A stretch of 64,000 nt of DNA. It comes from Solitalea koreensis (GTDB lineage Bacteria > Bacteroidota > Bacteroidia > Sphingobacteriales > Sphingobacteriaceae). Below, one piece after another: positions 44,817-52,838 of the stretch. The stretch spans positions 1-64,000 of the forward strand of contig NZ_FXSZ01000008.1 in NCBI RefSeq assembly GCF_900182575.1, given 5' to 3'. The first letter of the stretch is position 1. The number at the start of each line of letters is the position of its first letter. The notes under the pieces were generated by a model, which worked only from the letters and a program-made list of their open reading frames with translations, ran no database searches and was not told the DNA's origin. A program made the position numbers and the translations under genes.

Positions 44817-47225
44817 ATGAAATTCAAGTATTTACTATTATCAATAATTGGATCGGTGTTTTTATGCTCATTCATCATTGATGATGACCCTGTTCTTGAA
44901 TCCTTTAAGCAAAAGGTTGTCAGTTCTTATTCGAAGTATTTTGAACCGATAAGAGAAAACGTTTATACCCACATTAATAAATCATTATATCTTGCCGGCG
45001 AGGATATTTGGATGAAAACATACGTTACCAATGCTTCATCGGGCAAACTTCTTAATGTCAAGTCAACCAATCTCTATACCGATTTGTACGGACCTAACGG
45101 TAAATTGGTTGTAAGGAAAGTATGGCGGCTTACTTCCGGTTTAGCGGCCGGAGACCTGCATTTGGCCGATACACTAGCCAGTGGAACTTACACGCTGAAA
45201 GTATACACCAACTGGATGCGTAATTTTGAAAAAGAACGAATTTTTACCTCTTCAATACGGATTTATGGCGCAAAAGAGGCAATTATCAAGCCTGATTCGT
45301 CGCCAACTAGAGATTGGGATGTGCAGTTTTTTCCGGAAGGTGGCAATCTCATTACTGAATTGGACAACCGACTTGCAGTAAAAATAGTAGACCCAAACGG
45401 TAAGGGAAAGGCAGTTTCGGGAACAATTAAGGATTCAAAAGGCGAAATCCTTGGTGATTTCCAAACCAATCATTTAGGATTTTCAGCTTTGAATCTTAAT
45501 CTTCAAACCACAGAAAAACTAACGGCAGAAATAAAATTTCCAGACGGCAGTACGAAACAATATGGATTGCCGGAAACACTGAAGAAAGGGATTACACTAT
45601 CGGCAAACACTTTTGTTAAAGATAGATTAATCTTTGTTGTCAAAACGAACGCCGAAACTCTATCTGATTTAAAAGGCAAGAAGTTTTTTTGCATGATTCA
45701 TTCAAATGGTACCATTCACAAATTATGGCATTTTCTTTTTAGCGACGAGCCTGTCATTGTTAATCTGCAAAAATCAGATTTGCCGGCAGGTATTAATACC
45801 ATCACGCTTTTTGACGAAAATCATAAGCCAGTATCAGAGCGTCTTTTTTTCAATCACAAAAAAGAAATTATTGGGGATGTAAAATTAAGTCACGAGCGTC
45901 AGGGTGATTCAGTACTGGTTAAAGTTGCAGCCAGTGATATCAATGGAAAACCCCTGACAGCTAGTTTAAGCATGTCAGTTTTACCTTCCGGTACCATTGC
46001 AAATAAATTTGAAAATGATATCTATTCACAGTTATTGTTGAAGTCGGAAGTAAGGGGTGTGGTGGAGAATCCTAAATACTATTTTGAAAATGATGATTTT
46101 CAACATCTATCTGATCTTGATAACCTTTTGTTAACGCAAGGGTGGAGAAAATATAACTGGAGCGAAATCTTAAATGTATCCGGACCGAAAACCCCGCTTT
46201 TTTTTGAAAATGGGTTTGAAATGAAAGGTTCAGTAAAGAATTTCCTGAATGGAAAGGTGGATACAACCACTCAGTTAACTCTATTTATCTCACAACCTTT
46301 TCAGCTTAATTCTGCAAAGGTTGATTCAAAAGGTAATTTTTTGTTCCCTAATCTTTACCTTTTGGATTCAAGCCGTGTAATTATCACGGCTTCCAATAAG
46401 AAAGGTAAAGGATGGAATCGGTTCATTGAGGCAAATATTGCCTACCCCAATCTTGAAAATTCAACTGATTTAAACTATTTCGCAAAAGAAAAATTCAATG
46501 CAGAAGAAGTGCTTAGAAACTTACTTCCCGGCATGTTACAATTGAATGAAGTGGTAGTTAAGGGTACAAGGCAAGACCAGAACCCTTTTAAGAATGACAT
46601 GTACTCCGGCATAATGGACCAATACTATGTAATAACAAAGGATAATCATACTCAATACAACACTATTGCGGACTTACTTAATTGGGAGTTTAATGTATCG
46701 ATGTCCAATGACGCTAATGGTATCAAAATAGATATGTCAAATTCATCCGGAGGTAATGGCAATCCGGCGTTGATTATTGACGGGATGAAATTTAATGACT
46801 TATCGATTTTGAGTATGTATAATTTGAATGATATCGAAGCGATTGCGATCAATAAGGGAAACAATCTTATGTTGGGGCGAGATGGAGGCAGTGGTGTTAT
46901 CAGGATTAAAACACGTATGGTTCGTGCGGACTGGGATAACCAAAATGGTCCAGCAAACGTTAAAAATATACTGGCAAACGGATACTCATTACCCGTGGCT
47001 TATTATGCTCCGAAATATGCTGCCAGACCGGGTGATGATTTTCATGCCAAGTACGCCAGCTTGTATTGGAAACCTAATATTGCGACAGATTCAACCGGTA
47101 TCACAGAATTCAAATTTTTTCTGCCTAAAGAAATTCAGGAAATGGAAGTAAGAATAGAAGGAATTTCCACTCAGGGACATTTCTTTTACAGAGAGGATAA
47201 GGTAAAAGTGGCTCTGGGTTCCTAA
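44817..47225 (+). CDS. Plug-domain / MG2-like outer-membrane-associated protein
   Basis: 802 residues; hydrophobic N-terminal signal (about 1-20). Residues about 40-150 resemble the MG2 macroglobulin-like domain (N-V-Y-T-H-I-N-K-S-L-Y-L-A-G-E-D-I-W-M-K, S-G-T-Y-T-L-K-V-Y-T-N-W-M). A second beta domain begins D-V-Q-F-F-P-E-G-G-N-L (about 169-179). Residues about 570-720 look like a TonB-receptor plug (L-N-E-V-V-V-K-G-T-R, P-A-L-I-I-D-G-M, I-E-A-I-A-I-N-K-G), without a barrel. Such proteins are common in Bacteroidota and thought to work at the cell envelope; role unknown. Uniquely it sits between two copies of a long direct repeat. Confidence 0.88.
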   Translation: MKFKYLLLSIIGSVFLCSFIIDDDPVLESFKQKVVSSYSKYFEPIRENVYTHINKSLYLAGEDIWMKTYVTNASSGKLLNVKSTNLYTDLYGPNGKLVVRKVWRLTSGLAAGDLHLADTLASGTYTLKVYTNWMRNFEKERIFTSSIRIYGAKEAIIKPDSSPTRDWDVQFFPEGGNLITELDNRLAVKIVDPNGKGKAVSGTIKDSKGEILGDFQTNHLGFSALNLNLQTTEKLTAEIKFPDGSTKQYGLPETLKKGITLSANTFVKDRLIFVVKTNAETLSDLKGKKFFCMIHSNGTIHKLWHFLFSDEPVIVNLQKSDLPAGINTITLFDENHKPVSERLFFNHKKEIIGDVKLSHERQGDSVLVKVAASDINGKPLTASLSMSVLPSGTIANKFENDIYSQLLLKSEVRGVVENPKYYFENDDFQHLSDLDNLLLTQGWRKYNWSEILNVSGPKTPLFFENGFEMKGSVKNFLNGKVDTTTQLTLFISQPFQLNSAKVDSKGNFLFPNLYLLDSSRVIITASNKKGKGWNRFIEANIAYPNLENSTDLNYFAKEKFNAEEVLRNLLPGMLQLNEVVVKGTRQDQNPFKNDMYSGIMDQYYVITKDNHTQYNTIADLLNWEFNVSMSNDANGIKIDMSNSSGGNGNPALIIDGMKFNDLSILSMYNLNDIEAIAINKGNNLMLGRDGGSGVIRIKTRMVRADWDNQNGPANVKNILANGYSLPVAYYAPKYAARPGDDFHAKYASLYWKPNIATDSTGITEFKFFLPKEIQEMEVRIEGISTQGHFFYREDKVKVALGS

Positions 47226-47338
47226 TTTTTAACCGTTAACGAGGGGGGACTTCTTTAGTCTTCTGCCCATGAAATCAACGATCAAAAGGGATAAGGATCT
47301 TAGAATGAATAAGCTTTGTCCCTCAAATTTACCCACTA

Positions 47339-47980
47339 TCTTTTAAATATACAGTTTGCGTACACCCCATGGTAAGCATTATAATTTTATAAAGGCAGAA
47401 AATATTAATATTGCGCCCTATAAAACTGTATTAATTTTCGTTGGCGTGCTGTTTTTGTTGATCAAATGGACGATAGCTATCCATATTGGCACTTTGCAAA
47501 TTAATAACCATCGGTTTATTCAAGTAAATAAGAACGATAAGTTTAACTGCTTCTTCAGCATGCTCTCCCTCATTTTCCGGCCGTTGACTTACAGTGATAT
47601 CACCTAACCGCCATCTCCCTTAATCGGCACAGGGCATTGGCGAGTTTCATTTGCTGCGGACTCATGCAGTCGGGTTCGAAAAGTTTCGGACTGGCCACCA
47701 GAATAAAAACGGCCTTAGCCCTTGACACCGCCACATTTAACCTTTCGAGGCTGTACAGAAATTCCATGCCGCGGGGGGCATCTTCGGGCGACGAGGTGGC
47801 CATAGAAAATATAACAACAGGCGCCTCCTGTCCTTGAAACTTGTCAACCGTTCCAACACGAACACCAGGGATGGCTTCCGTTAAATCATGCACCTGGGCA
47901 TTGTAGGGGGCAATGACAAGAATATCGTTAACAGTCAGTTTATTGCGTTTATTTTCTTTATCATTCCACATCACCTCATC
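47339..47980 (+). repeat. Long direct repeat, copy 2
   Basis: Second copy of the repeat at 44088-44740; includes the 3' end of the intact helicase gene. Its left part carries the same TTG-initiated, membrane-segment-like frame (47356-47607) seen in copy 1, which I treat as a gene remnant and not a CDS. Confidence 0.95.
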
Positions 47981-50941
47981 CTCTGTGAGTACTTTAATGA
48001 TGGCCTTTATTCTCGCCACTTCTTCTACCGAAGAATTCTTATTGCCTTCATGTTCTACAGCTTCATAAAAAATACCCGCACCTTCAAATCTTGTTTTTCC
48101 TTCGAGATGTTGGTTATCATTTTCAGGTTTTGTTTGGAGCCTACCCTCGTAAAAAAGTTCTGAATTAAAACCACAAATGGCTGAATGAAGGCGCCAGGTC
48201 TTATCAAGAAAAACACCCTGCTCTTCATGAACGGTCTTCTGATCTTGTAGAATATGCTCCAGCGCTGAAAGTTCTGTTCCTTCAGGATGACTCCCCTTTT
48301 GCGGTTGTTTCAGTTGTTGAGGATCGCCAAGAAGGACTAAATTCTTAGCCGATTGTGAAAGCGCTAACGTATCGATCAGTGAAAGCTGACCGGCTTCGTC
48401 GACAAACATCACATCCACAGATTCAAAAAAATCTTCACGAGACCACATGAACGGTGTGCCCCCTGCAATTTGTACCTTGTTATTTTGCAGAAGGTTTAGT
48501 ACTTCGCTATTGTCTGTTGTTTCAGTCCACCGAGAACTGCCCGTCTCTTCCCGCACTTTCTGAACCATTGCAATCCTCTCATTTCTGCTTTCTGCTGTCT
48601 TTTGCACTTTATCCATCAAACCATGAATCACTTTATGGCTTAAGGCCGTGATGCCAACCTTCTTTCCCATCCTCAAAAGTTCAAGGATCATGTTTGCTGC
48701 CGTATGGCTCTTTCCCGAACCAGGAGGCCCCTGCACCGGAAGTATGCCTTCATCCAAAACTTTAACCCAGTTCACCGCAGTACCCTGTGGATCATCTGTT
48801 TTATAAAATTCACCACAAACGGACGGATGGGCACGAAGCAAAAGATCCCTTCCTGCTTTATATCTTCCTTTTCCTACGATACCATTGTTGATAACCCATT
48901 CGGCGAGTCTGATGATAGCCTCTTCTTTTTCGTCACTATTTATCATATCAAGAGTAAATACGGCATCAGGATGAAGTTCTGCTTTTGCCAACCCACGTTT
49001 GATCCATATCATTCCATTATTAATGTCGATACGATCTACTTTACCCACATCGTCACCTCTCGACTTCAGCTTATCGCCAACTTTTATATCTGTTTCCTGC
49101 ACCGGAAAACTGTATTTATCAACCACACTTTTTTTCACAGTACTTCTTTCACCCGTATAAGACAGGAAGGCGATAGCAACTTTTTCATCCAACAGCTCCT
49201 CATTGGGCAGTTCCTTAAGCCTGAAATATTCCCACCAGAATGATTTCTGTTCCCTCCGGTACCAGTCGAGCATATTGGCTAATAACCACCTGGACTGCTC
49301 ATCATTTCGGTCCTTACGTTCAAAAGGAATCCCGTTCATGAGCGCTTCGTAAAGAGGCTGGATTCGCTCCTGGTGATTAGTTACATTTTCTTCCGCTTCA
49401 CCATCCTTTAGAACTGGGCGGGGTATATCTGCGCCGTTACAGGTAAAAATTGATCTTTGTTGTTCGAGCCAGTTGCGCAAGCTTTCGGTAGATCTGCAGT
49501 CGTCCTCATTGTAATCCCTCACCACATCAACAGTCTCCTGAGGTGCATCCTGTACAGCCCCCACTTCAAGCAGACATTCATAAATCATTTTCTCTTTGCC
49601 CACCATTCGGAGGTCGCGCTTACGACTGAACTGATGAAACTTCTCCATTTCTTTTAAAGAGTAGGATTCCACACTGGCACGGATAGCCTGTTTTGTAACA
49701 GCATGTAAGTCGATAAAAACACCGGCCCTAAGCAGGGTATCAATCTCATGCTCACGCGTTGCATACTTACCCATCAGTCTTTTAAGTGCTGCCGGTTCAT
49801 AAGGCGCAAAATGATAAATGTGCATATCTTGATATTGTGTACGAACTGCCATCATTTGATCCACAAAATCTTCAAAGGCCTTCTTCTCTTCTGTATCAGT
49901 AGTAGCCCACAGGTAATGATACTTTCCCTGGTAGACCCATCCGAATAAATATTCCCTTCCCGTAGTACCTACAAAAGGATCCCCTTCAAAATCAAAAAAC
50001 ACATCGCCATCGCTTGGTTCCGGTAATTTATAGAGGCCAAAATCAGGTTTCAGTTCAAGAAATTCGTGAATGGGCCTGCACTGTTCGCGCGATTCGTATT
50101 GTATCCTGGCTTGTTCACGCAGTCGTTCATATGTTTCCAGTGATCCTTTGGAAGGTTTTATTGCAAGCGGCACCGGAAGGGCAGCCATTGATTCCAAGGT
50201 ACGCACGTTCCATTTGCGCACTTCACGGATCTGTGAACTCCCCATGCCGGCAATAAAGCTAAGATGGTCATCATCTCTGCGTTTCCTGTTGCAGCGTTCC
50301 CACCAGTCGCAAACATCGCAATGTGCAACAGGTTCAGGATACACATCAGTTTCCTCTGCAACCGCTTGTTGCAGCCGGCTTTGCACCAATCTGAAATAGG
50401 CCATATAATCATTCACGCGATAAGACTCAGACTGTGCGGGAGTTTTGATACGCATGTACTCCGGCTGGAATCCCTGCAGTTCACCCACGATGTATGAATA
50501 AAGACAGATTTGCAACAGGGAACCAGCTTTGGTTTCCTTAGCAAGTTTGGTATCCATCACCTCATAGCTCCATTCACCTAAATTGCTTTTATGATCTGTT
50601 TTAATTAGGAAATCTGCCCAACCTTCCCATATCCCATGTTTGAGCCTGGCCTGGTAGATATAATCCGCACCATCTTTCATTGCCTTTAGGGTAGTTGCCG
50701 CATTATTATCATCGCGATCGATCTCCACTACAATTTTCCCCTGAGCCTTCAGCTCATCGAGGAATGAGCGTTCAAACTCCTCCCCTTTCTTCCTCAATAC
50801 ATTGAGCGAGGGCGATTCAAAAAAGGGTTTCTTCAACTCACCCTTTGCTACCATTAACTTGAGTAGAGTAAGATGTGCGCAGCCAATATGACTGGAAATA
50901 TCAGAAGCAGAAAAATGAATAGTATTATTGCTGAGATGCAT
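47600..50941 (-). CDS. RecB-like nuclease / RNase H-like / SF1 helicase fusion, TM0106 type
   Basis: 1113 residues, three parts. Residues 1-225: RecB/Cas4-like nuclease with G-W-A-D110, D130-T-K132, Q144/Y148, and Cys21, Cys208, Cys211, Cys217 placed as in Cas4/AddB iron-sulfur nucleases. Residues about 310-495: RNase H-like exonuclease domain with D316-F-E318-G-D and Y476-N-E-D-D480. Residues about 725-1113: SF1 helicase with Walker A G737-P-P-G-S-G-K-S744, D847-E-A-G850, G871-D-P-Q-Q-L876, then T-V-D-K-F-Q-G-Q-E and V-A-V-S-R-A-K. This matches the TM0106 family. All catalytic residues are visible. Likely role is DNA processing in repair or anti-phage defence; that is inference. Stands alone in the island. 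Confidence 0.92.
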   Translation of the reverse strand: MHLSNNTIHFSASDISSHIGCAHLTLLKLMVAKGELKKPFFESPSLNVLRKKGEEFERSFLDELKAQGKIVVEIDRDDNNAATTLKAMKDGADYIYQARLKHGIWEGWADFLIKTDHKSNLGEWSYEVMDTKLAKETKAGSLLQICLYSYIVGELQGFQPEYMRIKTPAQSESYRVNDYMAYFRLVQSRLQQAVAEETDVYPEPVAHCDVCDWWERCNRKRRDDDHLSFIAGMGSSQIREVRKWNVRTLESMAALPVPLAIKPSKGSLETYERLREQARIQYESREQCRPIHEFLELKPDFGLYKLPEPSDGDVFFDFEGDPFVGTTGREYLFGWVYQGKYHYLWATTDTEEKKAFEDFVDQMMAVRTQYQDMHIYHFAPYEPAALKRLMGKYATREHEIDTLLRAGVFIDLHAVTKQAIRASVESYSLKEMEKFHQFSRKRDLRMVGKEKMIYECLLEVGAVQDAPQETVDVVRDYNEDDCRSTESLRNWLEQQRSIFTCNGADIPRPVLKDGEAEENVTNHQERIQPLYEALMNGIPFERKDRNDEQSRWLLANMLDWYRREQKSFWWEYFRLKELPNEELLDEKVAIAFLSYTGERSTVKKSVVDKYSFPVQETDIKVGDKLKSRGDDVGKVDRIDINNGMIWIKRGLAKAELHPDAVFTLDMINSDEKEEAIIRLAEWVINNGIVGKGRYKAGRDLLLRAHPSVCGEFYKTDDPQGTAVNWVKVLDEGILPVQGPPGSGKSHTAANMILELLRMGKKVGITALSHKVIHGLMDKVQKTAESRNERIAMVQKVREETGSSRWTETTDNSEVLNLLQNNKVQIAGGTPFMWSREDFFESVDVMFVDEAGQLSLIDTLALSQSAKNLVLLGDPQQLKQPQKGSHPEGTELSALEHILQDQKTVHEEQGVFLDKTWRLHSAICGFNSELFYEGRLQTKPENDNQHLEGKTRFEGAGIFYEAVEHEGNKNSSVEEVARIKAIIKVLTEDEVMWNDKENKRNKLTVNDILVIAPYNAQVHDLTEAIPGVRVGTVDKFQGQEAPVVIFSMATSSPEDAPRGMEFLYSLERLNVAVSRAKAVFILVASPKLFEPDCMSPQQMKLANALCRLREMAVR

Positions 50942-51701
50942 AGTGAATATTTAGGGTACAATTAGTATGGCATCCAATTTTATAATGTATTTACAAAATA
51001 CTATTAAAATGGAAATTCTGATATGAATATTGTGCCTTTAATATCAGGATATAAACATATTGTTCATTATAATTTATTGTTCACGTAGTGCATATGCCCC
51101 CTGTTCAATTAATTATTATTCAGGGCGTTAAAACTCAAACCAAGCTAGCTAAGGGAAAGATTACACATTCACCTAGGCTTTATTATCTCCAACTGTCTTA
51201 AAAATGTGTTTCTTTCAGCAAAAGTTGAAGCCTTATTAGGACGTAATTTTTAGCCGATACTTTTCTGCAGGACTCTCTTACACCTTTTCCATTAAAATAA
51301 AAGAGTACCTAACTACGCCTTATAAAATCATTTGAAGTTACAATTCTTGTTTCTGAATAAACCACTACTGACACATTTCATTGATTACACTTCGAAAACG
51401 ATCTTAAAACTTAGCTCGGTTGATTAGAATTGACGACTCATAAAACTTTTGGTACAAGTTTGAGCTTTCCAAGTCGATTAAGGTTATAGGATATTTATCT
51501 AAGTACATTATTATTAATAAGCAGTTTTCTTTTTGAATATTTCATATCTAAAACATTTTTAGCACTTTTTTTTACTATTGCTTTTAAATATAATTACATG
51601 AATGATTTCTTACTGCAACCAAACTGGCATGCGTTTCGTACAAGTATGAATAATTCACTTAGGTAATACGCCTGAATTACTATTAACCTGACCAACATTT
51701 A
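50942..51701. other. Intergenic region with degenerate tRNA
   Basis: About 760 bases without a plausible gene. Contains the promoter region of the nuclease-helicase and a decayed tRNA(CAU)-like sequence (listed separately). Otherwise AT-rich with no repeats seen. Confidence 0.55.
51404..51474 (+). pseudogene. Decayed tRNA(CAU) copy
   Basis: TTAGCTCGGTTGATTAGA matches the intact tRNA at 41380-41453 at 16 of 18 positions (D-arm), GACTCATAA matches exactly through the anticodon loop (CAU), then CTTTTGGT is exact and TTTGAGC is close to TTCGAGC. The acceptor stem no longer pairs and the T-stem is lost. Same strand as the intact copy. Confidence 0.8.
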
Positions 51702-52625
51702 ATGAAAAAGTATCTACTCGCTTTACTATTTGTAGGCTCCTCGATAGTTGTATATGCACAGCAAAGACCTCAATATACTTTGTACATGCAAAACAATTTT
51801 ATCTTAAATCCTGCTATTGCCGGCATTGAAAACTTCAGTGACGTGAAGCTTAGCTACCGTAATCAATGGGTAGGTTTAGATGCAGCACCCAAAACAGGAT
51901 ATCTTTCCTTTCATACACCGATTGGAGACGTTGATGAGCGCCATCATGGAGTGGGAGCTCAAGTAGTATCCGATAAAACCGGCCCAACGAGTCGTTTATC
52001 TGTTAATGCAGATTATGCATATCATTTACCTATTTCCGGGAACATGAAAATTTCTTTTGGAGTAGCCGGAGGGTTCACACAATATAATATTGATGGTTCA
52101 CAATTAATCGTAGTTAATCCAAATGATCCGGCTATTGCAAGCGCCACACAATTTCTTCCGGATCTGACTGCTGGTGTTTGGCTGTACTCTGATAAATTTT
52201 ATGTTGGAGGATCAGCTTTACAGTTGATACCAGCCTCTCTTGATTTTGGCAATGGAAATCCATCAGGATTAAATAAATTTCGTACGCACTATTTTTTAAC
52301 TGGAGGGTATCGATTCCCTATTGGATATGATTTTGTAGCAACGCCCTCTGTAATGGTGAAACACATAAGCCCAGCTCCTGTTTCAATGGATTTTAACTTT
52401 AAAATGATGTTTAAGGAAACTGTTTGGGCAGGCATATCTTACCGTAAAGCAGATAGTTTTTCTGCTTTAGTTGGAGTAAACATTAGCTCTTTAATTAATG
52501 TAGCTTATGCATATGATTACGCTGTAAATGAACTTACTAATTATACAAGTGGTAGCCATGAAGTAATTCTAGGTTTGCAACTCAATAATCATTACAAAGT
52601 CCGCTGTCCACAAAACGTTTGGTAA
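51702..52625 (+). CDS. Type IX secretion PorP/SprF-family membrane protein
   Basis: 307 residues; signal peptide ending near V-V-Y-A-Q (about residue 20). The mature start, R-P-Q-Y-T-L-Y-M-Q-N-N-F-I-L-N-P-A-I-A-G, is the family hallmark, and the rest is amphipathic strands of a membrane barrel ending with H-Y-K-V-R. PorP/SprF proteins are needed for export of T9SS cargo that carries a type B sorting domain. Here the next two plus-strand genes encode such cargo candidates, so this is probably their partner. Terminator follows. Confidence 0.92.
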   Translation: MKKYLLALLFVGSSIVVYAQQRPQYTLYMQNNFILNPAIAGIENFSDVKLSYRNQWVGLDAAPKTGYLSFHTPIGDVDERHHGVGAQVVSDKTGPTSRLSVNADYAYHLPISGNMKISFGVAGGFTQYNIDGSQLIVVNPNDPAIASATQFLPDLTAGVWLYSDKFYVGGSALQLIPASLDFGNGNPSGLNKFRTHYFLTGGYRFPIGYDFVATPSVMVKHISPAPVSMDFNFKMMFKETVWAGISYRKADSFSALVGVNISSLINVAYAYDYAVNELTNYTSGSHEVILGLQLNNHYKVRCPQNVW

Positions 52626-52647
52626 TAGCTTGATCATAAAATCATAC

Positions 52648-52685
52648 AAAAAATCCTCGAAAATTAGTTTTTCCGAGGATTTTTT
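52648..52685 (+). terminator. Terminator of the PorP/SprF gene
   Basis: Stem AAATCCTCG / CGAGGATTT with a loop of about 14 bases and a T-rich tail. Confidence 0.85.
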
Positions 52686-52838
52686 ATTTAAAACAACTGG
52701 CAAAAAATCTTTCTATCCTGGTAGTTTTAAAACCAAATTAATACTAACAAACTGAATATCAGGCATTTTATTTGTACTAATAAATTAACAGATAGCTTAT
52801 GTAACATCATTGACTTCTTACACCTTAATTATTAATGA

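Noticed and set aside
44088..47980. Composite transposon flanked by insertion sequences
   Set aside because: The flanking direct repeats encode the helicase tail and not a transposase, and show no terminal inverted repeats, so homologous duplication is the better reading.
47637..50497. Plus-strand frames opposite the nuclease-helicase
   Set aside because: Shadows of the minus-strand gene; no independent family features and codon use does not fit.
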